Source of the DNA: Dipteris shenzhenensis
Taxonomy: Eukaryota > Polypodiophyta > Polypodiopsida > Gleicheniales
Strand: one strand, 5' to 3'
Length of the DNA stretch: 64,000 nt
Assembly: GCA_047967505.1 (NCBI GenBank)
Contig: CM106539.1
Shown: positions 1 through 10,699 of the stretch, in pieces
How positions within the stretch are numbered: the first letter of the stretch is position 1
How the letters are laid out: the number at the start of each line of letters is the position of its first letter
Notes under the pieces: generated by a model
The model's input: only the letters and a program-made list of their open reading frames with translations
Database searches by the model: none
What the model was told of the DNA's origin: nothing
Translations under genes and position numbers: made by a program

Positions 1-674
1 TCACGTACACTAGGTCGAGGGCATGATCAAAGTGGATCTGGACACGTTAGGCGTGATGGGGGCTCTCCTTGTGGCTAGCATAGTAGCAGAGACATGGAGG
101 GCCAGGAATGAGTGGTCGGCTCCGAATGGGGGCGGGCGAGGGTACAATGAAATCGTGTATCCTTGAGACAAAGCCTAGTAGGTAGTCCACTGTACTTGAC
201 CCACCTTCCATGTGGGAAGGTGAGTCCTCCAGACAATGGCCATCTCTGAAGACCATTCTAGATGATCAAGCCATGGACTGCCCCAAGTCAAGTAGATGTG
301 GTCCATATCTTGTCACTTGTGGGGCATCTGCAAAGTGTCTCAATATCCGTAGCTCAGTTGCATCTAGCTCTAGGACTTTGGGGGTCTCTGTCATCTGTGA
401 AGTCAAGCAGACCCACCTGTCTATCTCCTGTCCGTGCATTGAAGTCCCCTAGGAGGAGGGTGTCTCCTTGTCTAGAGACCTCCGTGATGTCATCATGGAT
501 CGTCTCATATGGGCTGTGTCCCTCTGCGGAGAGAGAGAGAGAGTAGAAACAGTAATATATTCTTGTCCAAGGATGGACCAAAGCATATGGGACAGGGTGC
601 CACCCTCTATCAGCAGGATGTGGAACCCTGTGACACCCAAGAACTGCTCTCATACCTCCTCGTGGCGCCTTCAA
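1..674 (-). mobile_element. LINE fragment, endonuclease domain (cut by window edge)
   Basis: On the minus strand the reading frames at 674-354 and 256-47 together give the C-terminal half of an apurinic-type LINE endonuclease. The hallmark LLLGDFNARTGD is visible, followed after a frameshift near 350 by an S-T-VDYLLG block. The same order of blocks occurs in the better-preserved LINE at 18 kb (GGGASVVDYILGSP), so both belong to one family. The element runs off the left edge, so its reverse transcriptase, if present, is outside the window. It is broken by at least one frameshift and is a dead copy. Known for the family: the endonuclease nicks target DNA to prime reverse transcription. Confidence 0.8.
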
Positions 675-689
675 ACACTCAACCTGCGT

Positions 690-1512
690 CGCTCTCCTAG
701 AGCTTGTGTGGGCTTTTTAACGGTACCCTGCAAACACACCTTTTGCTGCTCCGATCCGCAGCACTCTGTAAGGCAAAGTTTACTCTGTTGGACCTTGACC
801 TCCTTGCAGCTGTATAGGCAGCCCTTGGTGAGGCACAAGACTCCACTGATTTCGTCTTCCCTTGCTGCTGTGTAGGCAGCCTCTTGTGAAGACCTTTTGC
901 TGTAGTTCTGGACCTCCCTGGCAGCGAAGTTGAGGCACCAGTGGTTTGGAAAACTGGAATAGTGAATGCTCCCTTTGGCGGCCGTTTATAGGCTGGAGTC
1001 TGTGGAAAGCTGCCGGGCACCTAGGCCCTAACTGCCACCTGGCAGATCTGCTACATGCGACTCTGATCTGCACTGGCCTGACCCTATCTGGGTGACCCGA
1101 CCGGCTCTTGTAGCTCCCAGAAGCCTCTGCTACCTGTGCCTTTTGCTCCTGGCTGCTGTGCAGCCCTCTGCTCTGTTTGCTGCCTGCAGGCTAGCTCTAA
1201 TCCATCCCAGAAACAGTTGCCTGACAGCCATGTGTCGGTCCAGTTCCAGCTGACTTCGTTCCGCATGATCTGACCTGATTTTTGTGGCCTGATCAGCTCT
1301 GCAGTGCTCTGGAAGGTACCTGTGTATTGCAGTCTTCCATTGCTTGCTGCAGCCTCCATTTCAGGTACTCCCATTTCTTTTTCTGAGCAACCTTTGCCGC
1401 TGTTCTGGTCACATGTTTCCCCCATGGTCCGGGCCCTTCTGGTGCACCTCCCCAATGCTCTCCACATGTGGGGTCTCACAGGTGGGGAGGTGACCTACCA
1501 AACTCCAATACT
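690..1512 (-). mobile_element. LTR-like fragment, same broad family as the solo LTR at 31.6 kb
   Basis: Read on the minus strand, 1512-1410 begins with a GGTCACCTCCCCACCTG block, a CCACATGTGGAGAGCAT block and then CATGGGGG. These match in order the start of the LTR at 31,591. A TATA-like CCTATAAACGG lies near 985 on the minus strand, followed by Gln/Cys-coding CAG-rich sequence, again as in that LTR. The exact ends are not visible, so coordinates are approximate. The open frames here (such as 1479-1084 minus) show no protein similarity and are taken as chance. It lies in the intron or flank just 5' of the first visible U-box exon. Confidence 0.5.
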
Positions 1513-1868
1513 TAGAGACTATTTAGTTGTTATGGTGATCCTAGAACTCATCTACATCTTCTAGAGGGAAGTACCTATTCTCCCTCCGAGTGGTCTCCTA
1601 GACCATTTGGATTATATAGACATGGTGATATAATCTTTCCTTTTCTAGACACCCACCTACCCTCCCATCCACCCACCAACTGACACGCTCTTATGCGTGC
1701 ACGTACATACACACACATATTGGTGCGTTGGAATGCTATAGCCCATATGAAATAAATGAAATTCAGCTACTTTTTAACCTTTTTTTTTTGGGGGGGGGGA
1801 TCTCAAGATATGTTTGGCTCTTTGTCCTTATGATTTCTGTGCTCATCCTATGCGCGTTGGAATTGTAG

Positions 1869-1950
1869 GGGCCTACTCATGGATGATGCAGTGGTGGCTC
1901 AGTGTGGTCATTCGTTTGGCAAAAGTGGCCTTCATCGTGTGATGGAAACG
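1869..1950 (+). CDS. U-box gene exon: first half of the U-box
   Basis: Acceptor TTGTAG precedes 1869 and a GTTTGT donor follows 1950. From 1870 the frame gives 27 codons reading LLMDDAVVAQCGHSFG and a following HRVMET, the N-terminal half of a U-box (hydrophobic-DAV, then CGHSF). The exon ends in phase 0, matching the next exon at 4342. No upstream exon is visible between here and the left edge, where LTR and LINE debris lies, so the protein N-terminus is presumably further left. Confidence 0.75.
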
Positions 1951-4900
1951 GTTTGTACCAATGTGATAGTTACAGTCCTGTGCATTTGAGTGGTATAAAA
2001 TTTTATCAATAAAAATAATCTCTTTGGATATGTGATATTTTCTTGGCAACAATAAATTTATCAATGAGACAACTTAACATAGCTCAAGAAAGCATTCTTG
2101 TAACTCTATAAATCTGTCCCAGATAGAATTGAATTATTCGGGTGAACTTTATAATGGTTAAGGTTGTTGGTTATGTTTGCATGTTTGAGTGCACATGGTT
2201 GTACAATGATATATAAACACCATAGGATTGTCACTGTAATGAAGTCAGAATCGGTGAAGACTAAACCCTTGTCTTGACAGCTGCAATGTTCGTTTTTGTT
2301 TACAAAATTGAGTTTGAGCATTTTTCATGAATAAGCTGGACGTCTTGTTAGCTCCATGGTATACACTACGGGAGTAGCCTACATCCCAAGCCTCCACAAA
2401 AACCCAAAAAATCATGAGGTGGGAGATAAAATCACTCTCAAACCCTCAATACATATCCCAAAAGCAAAAACCCAAAGCAAAAAAACTGCTCAAGCCTGTG
2501 AAAGGGGTGGGGGGGACCTGTTTCTTTCTAGGGGCAATGCCTACTTTCCTCCAACGAGAAAACCTGCACAAAAGCCTGAGATGAGGACCCATCTGGTAAC
2601 TCGACCGTCGAACCTGCTTGGAGGGAGAAAAGGGAAGGGAGCGAACCAAATGCGGAAGAAAATGTATTTTGCAATGGAACCATGCACCCATGAAGCACTC
2701 CCCAAAGTCCACCCAATGTAATGACGAGAGTGGTGTGCCCTCCGTTGTCGCAGCCCAAGAGGGGCTGATTGGCTGGATCGAGACAGCAGCTTCAAGACTA
2801 GCGAGGGCTGACCAAATCATCTGATGAGCCAGGGCCTAGGAGAAAGGAAAAAAAGGGCTGGGGTGGTGGTGGTGCTCAGCAAGAAGCTCAACACTGCCCC
2901 AGCTTGAAGGAGAAGCTAAGAGGAGGCGGGCCGATGGTGCATGGTTAGGGTAGGGAGCGACGAGCAGTCACCCATACTCAGTTTGAAATAGACAATGAGA
3001 TGTAGCAACCAAAAGATGAAGAAAAATGTCCACTGAGAGGACCAAAACATAGATACAAAGTGCACTCACAACCTACATAAACGTGACAAACTGCTGTCCA
3101 ATCTTCCGCTCAATCATTCTGCTGCATGCCTCTCAAGTGAGGTCTTAAGTGAATTAAAGAGGAGCCCCAAAATGCCTAAGTCAGCCCCCCTGATCTGTTC
3201 ACCGGATGATCTCTTCACATGAGCTGAAGGTTGCTGAATATGCTGGTGTCTTTGCTGTATCCTGCTGGGACTGCGCCTTTGGTCCCCCTTCTCTGGTATA
3301 CTGTCTGACTAATGTGCCATTGCTGCTAACTAATCTGCCTTTTCTAGTGTGTTTCTGTGAGCTGGATTGCAGTCTGCAATGAGCAGTTCTGATGAGTTCC
3401 ATCCCCACATGGGGGCCTTTTATAGGGCTGAAATACCCTCTGTTTTGGCCGACTGTCCCTGCTGCAGGCCGACCCAATTGGGTTTGGCCGACCTGTTATT
3501 GCCAACCTCTTTAGGGTTTGGCTAACCGCTCCTGCTGACTGCAGACCAGCCTTTGCTGGCTGACAAGGGTTATCAGACAGCTCACCTTTGGGGCTATACA
3601 AGCCCTCATATGGCAGCCCTATTTGCTGGGCTTCCCAGCCATATAGCCACTCCATGGGTGTCAGCTGAACAATGTCTCAGCCTATGACCCCTCCCTAGAG
3701 GCCCAATGGCAGCCCAAATGAAGGGCAGCCTCATGGCAGCCCGTTGAGGACAGTTGATCATCCTGTGGTGTTTCCAAACAAATGCAAGAAGGATTTCTGT
3801 TAACCGCCCATGTGACAGCCTGTGCTGCCCACATGGGAGCCTCTCTCCCCTCCATAGTCCCCCTATCCTGCTATAGGTGTCACTCGCCCATGGTTCCCTC
3901 AGTTAGGGGCTTAGAAGTGGGAGTTGACCCTTTTTTTCTGACAATCTCAAGGATTTGAACTCTATGTTGGAATTTGGAACTGCAGCTCTCTGTCTTTAGG
4001 GTTGTTTGTGCCATTGTTTTTCTTTTAGTCTTTTATTTGAAGTGTACTTTGCGCCAATGATGCAATTTGTCCTGATGTTTTTTTTTTTGGGGGGGGTGGG
4101 TGGGGTCGTTGCATTAGCCTCCCCAAGGGTCTCAGCAAGTTTCGTTGGGCTAGAGCTTTTTAATGGCATGTTTTTGAAAATTTAACGAAAATATTAATGC
4201 ATATGCCCAGCATACACAAATGCAAGAAGCATTTAGAGAAAAAGTTTGCATCTTACAGCACACTTGTGAATGCAATCTTTCGAATATATCTAAATTGATG
4301 GTTTGATTATGACAAATTAGCCAATATGATTGTTTTCACAGAACCTGTGCTTGAGCTGTGGGGCGCCTGTACCTCCTGGGTCATTGATTCCAAACTATGG
4401 TATGCAGAATCATATCATATGCGTAGTAGTTGAAACAAATCATAATTAAGGTAGTCTTATAGCTGAAATGATGATGGTACATTTTTTTCTTTGGTGTGTG
4501 GCTAGGTCAATGTAGACCGTTAAATGTGAGGTTATTAATTCTTAAGGCGTTTTCCTCTTTGTATTTGAGCTTGACACCATGAAGCTTGATGGCTCTTTTG
4601 ACTAGCTTTTGTGTATATGCTTTTTCCAATAGTCCACATTGGGGATATGTGACCTTGGACTCCTGCCTTGATGTGCATGAACTCGCAGCTCACATGATGC
4701 ATGTGTTGGGTTTCAGCTCTTCGTGCTGCTGTTCAGGCTTACAAAAGAGAGGAACATTTCTGGCCAAACTCACTCAAAGGGCCAAAAAGGAGAAGAGACC
4801 ATTTGGAGCAGCCAGAGAGCTCTGAAGGGAAGAAGACGAATCGGGTAAGCAATTTTCCATTTGTTGACTATAAGAGACATGGTATATATGTGCAAGTGGA

Positions 4901-7900
4901 TGTGGCAACTGAATTTCTATATTTGTAATTATTATGCAAACTAAGTCTATATTCTTTCCAACTAAGACACTTCAAAGAAGGTTTTTTCACATCACAAACA
5001 TACATCAGCATGATGCCTCATCACCCTGAGAATAATAATTTACAAGCCATTGTACATCAGCACAAGGCCTTATTAGCCTGATCATTTTATAAACAATTTA
5101 CAAAGTGGCTTTATTCCCTTTTTACTTTCTAAAGATTTAGGGAAAACCTGATATGTTGTTGTTACGGATGAGGTACGGAGGGCGTACGGAGGACGGACGG
5201 CGTACGGAGGGCGACCGACGTACGGAGGACGGACGGCGTACGGACGACGCTGTACGGAAAGCAGGTACGTTGATGCAGGAGCGACAGCAGGAGCGGGTGC
5301 AAGACTGCGCAGATCTGGGGTGACAGCAGGTGTTGGAGTGACAGCAGGACTGCGCAGATCTGGCGCTCAGATCTGTGGCTGAATTGCGCAGATCTGGAGC
5401 GCAGATCTGGAGCGGGAATACACACAGATCTGGCGCGCAGATCTGGAGCGCAATGGCGGGGCAGAAAGAGGGGGAAATATGAGAAGAGGGGCAGATCTGC
5501 AGCGGGAGAGAGATCTGAGAAAAGGCAGACTGAGGGGAGAGAAGAGGGAGAAGAGGGATCAACCTAGCTCTGATACCATGTTGGAATATGGAAGCAAGAA
5601 CTAGAACTAGAAACTGGAAATGAAATAACAAGACTGAAATTGAGAAGAGTGTAGACAAGACACAAGCTAGACTGATAGATTGCAATGATGTGACCCATGA
5701 ATATATGGGCCAAAGTACAAGACATAAAGCAAGAGTGCTTATGGGATAATTGTAGAAGTGCCACATGGCACACGCTCAAGACATAAAGACTAGACTAAGA
5801 CTTTAGACTTAGAAAATAGTACACTTAGTGTGCACTTATCTTCAACACAAAATACTACGCCTCTCTTTGGGCAGACACCCACATGGAAGCCCTCTCTCCC
5901 TAAGTGACAGCCAGGAGATGACTAACTCTAACAGTAGGCTGCTACTTCCTTCATGGAAGAGTCAATGGAATGGCCTTTTGATCTTATAATATGGAGCTAT
6001 CTCAAAACCTGAGGTCCTTGGTGCTGGTCTTTGGAAGTGCACACCAAGCATATCCGTTGGTTTCATGGGAGAATCCTGAGGTGTGTCGATTCTTAGTCTA
6101 AGGACAATACCGTGAGCTGTGCTACGAAATCCTAGATGCATGGGACAAATGCATCTGATGATATCCAGTGTCTCTTTACTGCCCTTTGGGTCTGAAAAAT
6201 GATATGCAGTCTGATGATCTGATTCCTCTCGTACCTCGGTAGGTGCATGGTGTAGAATCACGTGGGATAGAATAGATGCATCTTGGAAGAGGAGTGAGAG
6301 CACAAGATGAAACCAAAATGTTGTTCCCTCTATAGATTGTGAGAGAGGTGACTCTCTCTTATAGAAAGGGGGAGAAGGTAACACCTTCCCTACATAAGTG
6401 GCAATCAGTCCCTACATCAGTGGGAATCAGTCCCTACATCAATGGGACTGGCCTAAATCAAAGGAACCTCCCATGTGGGGGCCTTTGGGTTACATCATCA
6501 CTTAGGTCACACACTAGACACATCATAGCACTTGATGTGCCTCTACAACACACACAAACACACATGTGACTCCCCTAGATGCACATATGCACCATAGAGC
6601 AAGCCCTTGATCACACTTATCCCAACATACCCCCCCTCAAGGGGTTGCCTCTTGCAATGTTAAGGATACATCTAGTCTCATAGTTTCTCATGCCATCTCA
6701 TGGTGGTCAAGGATAAATCTATGTCTAGGATCTCATGCTAGCAAGGGTTCCCAAGGGTGAGAGGTTCACAAAAATGGGATAGACCCCTCCAAATGGTTAT
6801 CTCTCTTGCATGTACAAGGATAATCATAGGCCTTTGTGTGGACCTAGTTTCTCATGTCTGGCAAGAGGTACCATGGGATCAAACACACATCACAGGGCCT
6901 ACATCATATGGTGACCAGAGGTGATTTACAAAAGACAAAACATATGACATTCTTTTTAGAGTACTACTCCAGGCAGAGAACCTCAAAATTTGACCAAGTG
7001 ATGATAAACAAAAATTCAAAAGACAAAGTGCTCAAAAAGCATAGTTTTTATCTTCAAAGTTTGATTCTTCATTTGCTGATGGAGTTCTTCCTTCAGCCAG
7101 ATTTGCTTTGTTGTTGAAGTAGCCCTTCTTGTCTTTGATCAACCAATTATCTTCTTTTTTTGTAGACTTCTTTTCCTTTCCATTCACAACATTCCATATC
7201 CTCTTTTTCATAAGTACAAACTTAGCTTTTGTTTGCCAAGTATGGAAACTAGTTCCATCAAACTTATCAAAAAAGTCTTAGCTTCCATGGCAAGGTCTTA
7301 CCCGAGGGCAGTGTCTAGTGCCTTACAAGTGAAATATGAGCAATAAAAAATAATCCTTCAAAGAGTGACGACTTGAATACTTTGACTTGGATTTCTCTAT
7401 GTGACTTAAGTAATGAGGCAATTAGTCAGAAAAACATTTATGCAAGATGTCCAAGCAAAGATGACCAAGAACATGCTAGAAAATGAGCATAGCAAACTGA
7501 AAATAAGTCTTGGTCAAACTACCAGTCAAACTTTGACTGCCCAAAGTCAAACTTAGACTAGCATGGTCAAGCTTTCATGGCCAAAGAGGCAGCTCGAAAA
7601 TCTTCTCCAAATCGATATGTAGAGGCCGAAACTCAGAGGGATTTTGCAGTGGAGAGGAAGGAAAACATGTAGGGCTTCACCCTCAAAGAGGAATTTCGCA
7701 AATGATAAGCACGTCGGTCAGCACTGTAGAAGAACCCCGAACTGTTTTTTTGATGAATTCGACCTGAATCTTGCTCCAAATGAGCTCAGACTTGATGAGC
7801 AACAAGGTAGTAATGTCGCCCAGCTCCCTCTGGAAGGGATTTAACAATGTTGCTCTCCATAGTGAGAACCAAGAAGAAGGTCGATGCAGCTTCCTGAGGC

Positions 7901-9798
7901 AATGCCGCCCCAAAAATGGCAAGATAGCGTGTATAGCTTATTCTGTAGATTCGCCCTGGCCTTGGGAAGACTCTCCTGAAAGATGAGAGGCTGAGAATGC
8001 GAGCTTGAAGAGAAATCTCAATTCCAAAATTGACTTTGGCAAGGGAAGGTGGAAGATGGAGGTGAGGAAAGAGATGATGATGTGGCACCTAACTAGGGCT
8101 TAGGCTAGAGAGAGCATCTAATGCTAGGCTAGGCTAGATCTAGAACCTAAAGCTCTGATACCAAGTGTAGAATCACGTGGGATAGAATAGATGCATCTTG
8201 GAAGAGGAGTGAGAGCACAAGATGAAACCAAAATGTTGTTCTCTCTATAGATTGTGAGAGAGGTGACTCTCTCTTATAGAAAGGGGGAGAAGGTAACACC
8301 TTCCCTACATAAGTGGCAATCAGCCCCTACATCAGTGGGAATCAGTCCCTACATCAGTGGGACTGGCCTAAATCAAAGGAACCTCCCATGTGGGGGCCTT
8401 TGGGTTACATCATCACTTAGGTCACACACTAGACACATCATAGCACTTGATGTGCCTCTACAACACACACAAACACACATGTGACTCCCCTAGATGCACA
8501 TATGCACCATAGAGCAAGCCCTTGATGACACTTATCCCAACACATGGCTGGGGCATTGGGCTATGCTTTGAGGGGTAAAGGGTATGGACCATCTTGTTAC
8601 TGCTGTTTCGCTCCTGTTTTAGGCGAGCTGGAGGATGATGTGTACAAGTGACCAGTTTGACTAATTTTGACTATTTTTAACCTTAATGGAACAACTCGTG
8701 CAGACCTGTGAGCTATTCAAGTGAATATGATGCTGTATATTTTATCTTTTTCCTGTCCCATAGATCTCATTTATATGCTGTAGTTGATAATAACATGCTA
8801 AAGTTTAAAATTTCTCCCTTTGTTTCGCTTGGCTATTGTCTCTTCTCTGGGTTGATTTATTGGTTAGCCTTCTTTTGGCTTAGTTGTATTAACAGCCTGG
8901 CCCACCCAGCTAAGTGCGAAATTGTTGTGCGCACATGTACATATGTGCCCAATGGCCCTGCACACCATTGTATATGTATGTTGGTCCCATTTTTTTGGTA
9001 ATTGTCTTTGAAGCATGTTTGCTCATCAAATGTTATTGGGATATCGAATGCAGGTTCTAGCAGGCTCCACTGAAAATACAGGAGCGGATGGTTCTCGACC
9101 TAAAGGAGTCCAATTCCCGTTTGTAGTCAATGACCGAGTATTAATCAAGGTAATATTGTTGTTCTACTTGGTCATGGGATTCAGAATCAGTTTAAAATAG
9201 TGCCTCAGAAGCTAGTTTCCCAAAAGAAAGGCGAAAGCACAGTGGATATTGAGTGCTGGTGTTGGATTCATAGCTGGTAGTGTCTTGAAATGTAGTTGAG
9301 GATGTTGCTGTGGTTGTTTGTGTGTCTTGTCTACCAGGGCAATAAACGTACTCCAGAACGTTTTGTTGGCAGAGAGGCAATTATCACTACTCAATGCTTG
9401 AATGGATGGTAAGAAACACTTGCCGGCTTTGATTTTAGATTGGCTGACTTGAGAGTATGAGGAAGATTAGTGAAGCTATCATGGATCCTCGAGGTGCAGG
9501 AATTGATATTCTGTACACTCTCAAATTTCAGCAGCACTAAATTCCAGTGTTTCACAGTTGCATAAATGGGACTAATTATGAAGCTTAAGATGTGAAATAT
9601 AAGACATCATTGGAAGGAAAAGACGACTGGTACCACTTATCTTCTCCTTTGTGCTGATGGGAGTGTAGGTATTTGGTGAGGACGTTGGACAATGGAGAAA
9701 GTGTTCGGTTGCAATATCGCTCTCTACAAAAACTGGGAGGTCAGCAGTCTTCCAATCTATCCCAAATGAGAGATTGCCTTGGAGTCGCCTGGCTGTGA
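1869..9798 (+). CDS. U-box E3 ubiquitin ligase gene, PUB62/63-like (5' exons missing; six exons seen)
   Basis: Exons 1869-1950, 4342-4399, 4717-4844, 9054-9149, 9338-9408 and 9669-9798 join in perfect phase at AG/GT borders. The joined protein begins inside a U-box: LLMDDAVVAQCGHSFG, then CLSCGAPVPPGS and SLIPNYALRAAVQAYKREE, the classic U-box order. A basic/acidic linker follows (KGPKRRR), then a conserved C-terminal domain (VQFPFVVNDRVLIK, RFVGREAIITTQCLNGWY, SVRLQYRSLQKL). This arrangement is the one I associate with plant U-box proteins PUB62/PUB63; that assignment is from memory. Such proteins transfer ubiquitin from an E2, so a nuclear or cytosolic E3 role is inferred. The stop is at 9796-9798 and an AATAAA lies at 9891-9896. 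The intron at 4845-9053 holds two LTR insertions. Confidence 0.72.
1951..4341 (+). other. Intron of the U-box gene with unclassified and LTR-like sequence
   Basis: The phase-0 intron between the two halves of the U-box is 2.4 kb. Its first part (1951-2340) is ordinary AT-rich sequence. The part at 2340-3150 is A-rich then G-rich with no recognisable protein or repeat structure. The part at 3190-3890 is LTR-like on the minus strand. A poly-T/poly-G run at 4080-4099 precedes the acceptor region. I see no gene other than the flanking exons. Confidence 0.5.
3190..3890 (-). mobile_element. LTR-like fragment (minus strand)
   Basis: On the minus strand the piece reads CATGTGGGCAGCAC near 3830, a block shared with the LTR copy at 52,912-53,570 and, in variant form, with the LTR at 31,591. 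A promoter-like CCCTATAAAAGGCCCC follows near 3425. A TATA motif of this form, followed by GGCCC, recurs in the LTRs at 17.7, 32.2 and 34.8 kb. Neither terminus nor a TSD could be placed, so the limits are approximate. Confidence 0.4.
4342..4844 (+). CDS. U-box gene exons (4342-4399 and 4717-4844): second half of the U-box and linker
   Basis: The 58-nt exon 4342-4399 starts after TTTTCACAG in phase 0, reads CLSCGAPVPPGSLIPNY and ends in phase 1 before GTATGC. The 128-nt exon 4717-4844 starts after GGTTTCAG with the two bases that complete an Ala codon, giving ALRAAVQAYKREE and completing the U-box. It continues into a charged linker (KGPKRRRDHLEQPESSEGKK) and ends in phase 0 before GTAAGC. 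The exact phase fit of three exons that together make one recognisable domain is strong evidence for splicing. Confidence 0.8.
5155..5847 (-). mobile_element. LTR plus repeat-rich leader of a copia-type element (minus strand)
   Basis: The LTR is 5579-5847 (269 bp) with TGTTG and CAACA ends read on the minus strand. Immediately inside it, at 5567-5578, is ATGGTATCAGAG, the initiator-Met tRNA primer-binding site. The leader that follows (5566-5155 on the minus strand) is built of CAGATCTG and CGTACGG repeats and holds no gag. The rest of the element is absent, so this is a 5' remnant in the long intron of the U-box gene. The open frame 5766-5137 spans LTR and leader and is probably not a real protein. 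Confidence 0.75.
5567..5578 (-). promoter_or_regulatory. tRNA-Met primer-binding site
   Basis: The minus-strand reading is ATGGTATCAGAG, directly abutting the LTR end at 5579. It is complementary to the 3' end of plant initiator tRNA-Met and shows that the element runs right to left. Confidence 0.8.
5848..5940 (-). mobile_element. Short LTR-family remnant
   Basis: On the minus strand the sequence from about 5933 begins TGTTAGAGTTAGTCATCTCC and continues through a CCATGTGGG block. This resembles the start of the LTR family at 31,591 and 46,820. Only about 90 bp is recognisable before the 5579-5847 LTR begins. Confidence 0.3.
6251..6627 (-). repeat. 3' LTR of the 2.3-kb element
   Basis: A 377-bp repeat, flanked on the left by CATGG and on the right by a C-rich run that is the minus-strand polypurine tract. 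It differs from the other LTR at four positions by eye. Confidence 0.92.
8166..8542 (-). repeat. 5' LTR of the 2.3-kb element
   Basis: A 377-bp repeat, followed on the right by CATGG and adjoined on the left by the tRNA-Met primer-binding site at about 8147-8165 (minus strand). Confidence 0.92.
9054..9798 (+). CDS. U-box gene exons (9054-9149, 9338-9408, 9669-9798): conserved C-terminal domain
   Basis: Exon 9054-9149 (32 codons, phase 0 to 0) ends VVNDRVLIK before GTAATA. Exon 9338-9408 reads TPERFVGREAIITTQCLNGW and ends in phase 2. Exon 9669-9798 supplies the last base of the Trp codon, then YLVRTLDNGESVRLQYRSL, and stops at TGA 9796-9798. An AATAAA about 95 nt downstream supports a transcript end. 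Alternatively, a GTCAGC donor at 9740 (after phase 1) could join to 23448, where phase also fits. I cannot decide between these from sequence alone. Confidence 0.75.
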
Positions 9799-10650
9799 AC
9801 TCTTGATCTCACATGATAGGCAACATGATTCTGAAACAGCAGCTAGGTGAGCTTTCCGTAGATAATATTAATTAACAAAGAACACAGATGAATAAAGAAG
9901 CATTCCAAACTTCATCTCCTTCTCTTAAATCACCTTAACGAATTTTTTAGGGCAATTGAGAAATGTATTGGGAATCTTGTGATTCTAACAACCATTCCTC
10001 ATTAGGGTCATCATACAAGCGCTTAATCAGTTATTTTCTAAGTCTGCTGATTTGTACCGATCAATCCTCATTAGAGCCATTCTACAAGGGCCCCAATCAG
10101 TTTGGAAAGGTGCCTATTCACCAAGTCTCTTCTGAGATAAACTAAGCTTAAAGAACTTCTAAGTAGCTTATATCAATTTGCCTGATATTTCAAACCTTCA
10201 AGTCTAAAGATTTTTCTTTCAATTCTCATGGTTTTTCCGTAACGTACAATATTCAACTGAATTTTTTGGCTTGAAAGCCCACAAAATTGCCGCCTTGCAA
10301 TTTTAAAGAATTTGATCGTGTTTTGCACAAAAATGCAGGCATATCTCAATCATCTCGAAGTTTGCTTTGATAGCAACTAAAGCAACATCAAAAGGCTAGA
10401 CTTCAAACCTGACCTTTGGATTGTCCTTTGAGTGAGAAGAATTCCAAGATAGATAACTCACAAAATACACATTAGATAATAGGGGAACTCACCACCAGCC
10501 ACTGACTTCATATGTTAAGCCACCCCAACCCTAAGATTTAGACCATCCTAGAGCGAATGCATTCTAGTAGTAGTAACTTGCACACCATACCATAAGCCTT
10601 CATCTTGAGGGTAATGTTGCCAAGGTCTTTGCCCTAAGCCCACTTTGCCC
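9799..10650 (+). other. Sequence after the U-box gene, no further gene seen
   Basis: This stretch includes an AATAAA at 9891-9896 that could serve the U-box transcript. The rest is AT-rich with no convincing coding frame, splice-linked exon or repeat structure. Confidence 0.4.
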
Positions 10651-10699
10651 AAAGCAAGGGCATTAGGTGATAGGTCATAAAGTATAGGGATGATACGTT

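Larger units (their letters stand above)
6251..8542 (-). mobile_element. Young non-autonomous LTR retrotransposon, 2.3 kb, TSD CATGG
   Basis: Two 377-bp direct repeats, 6251-6627 and 8166-8542, begin TGTAGAATCACG and end CTTATCCCAACA. I count 4 substitutions between them (about 99% identity). The 5-bp sequence CATGG lies at 6246-6250 and again at 8543-8547, a perfect target-site duplication. Next to the right LTR, on the minus strand, is TTGGTATCAGAGCTTTAGG (tRNA-Met primer site). Next to the left LTR is a purine run, so the element runs right to left. The 1538-bp interior has no gag, protease, integrase or reverse transcriptase frame. It is therefore a non-autonomous element, larger than a classical TRIM and smaller than a LARD, that must have been moved in trans. 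Confidence 0.93.

Noticed and set aside
2356-2824. Overlapping frames of 76-124 aa on both strands
   Set aside because: All lie in the intron between the two halves of the U-box and show no motif or splice fit.
5137-5766. 209-aa minus-strand frame rich in Ser, Pro and Cys
   Set aside because: It runs across the LTR end, primer site and repeat leader, so it follows from the repeats and is not a protein gene.
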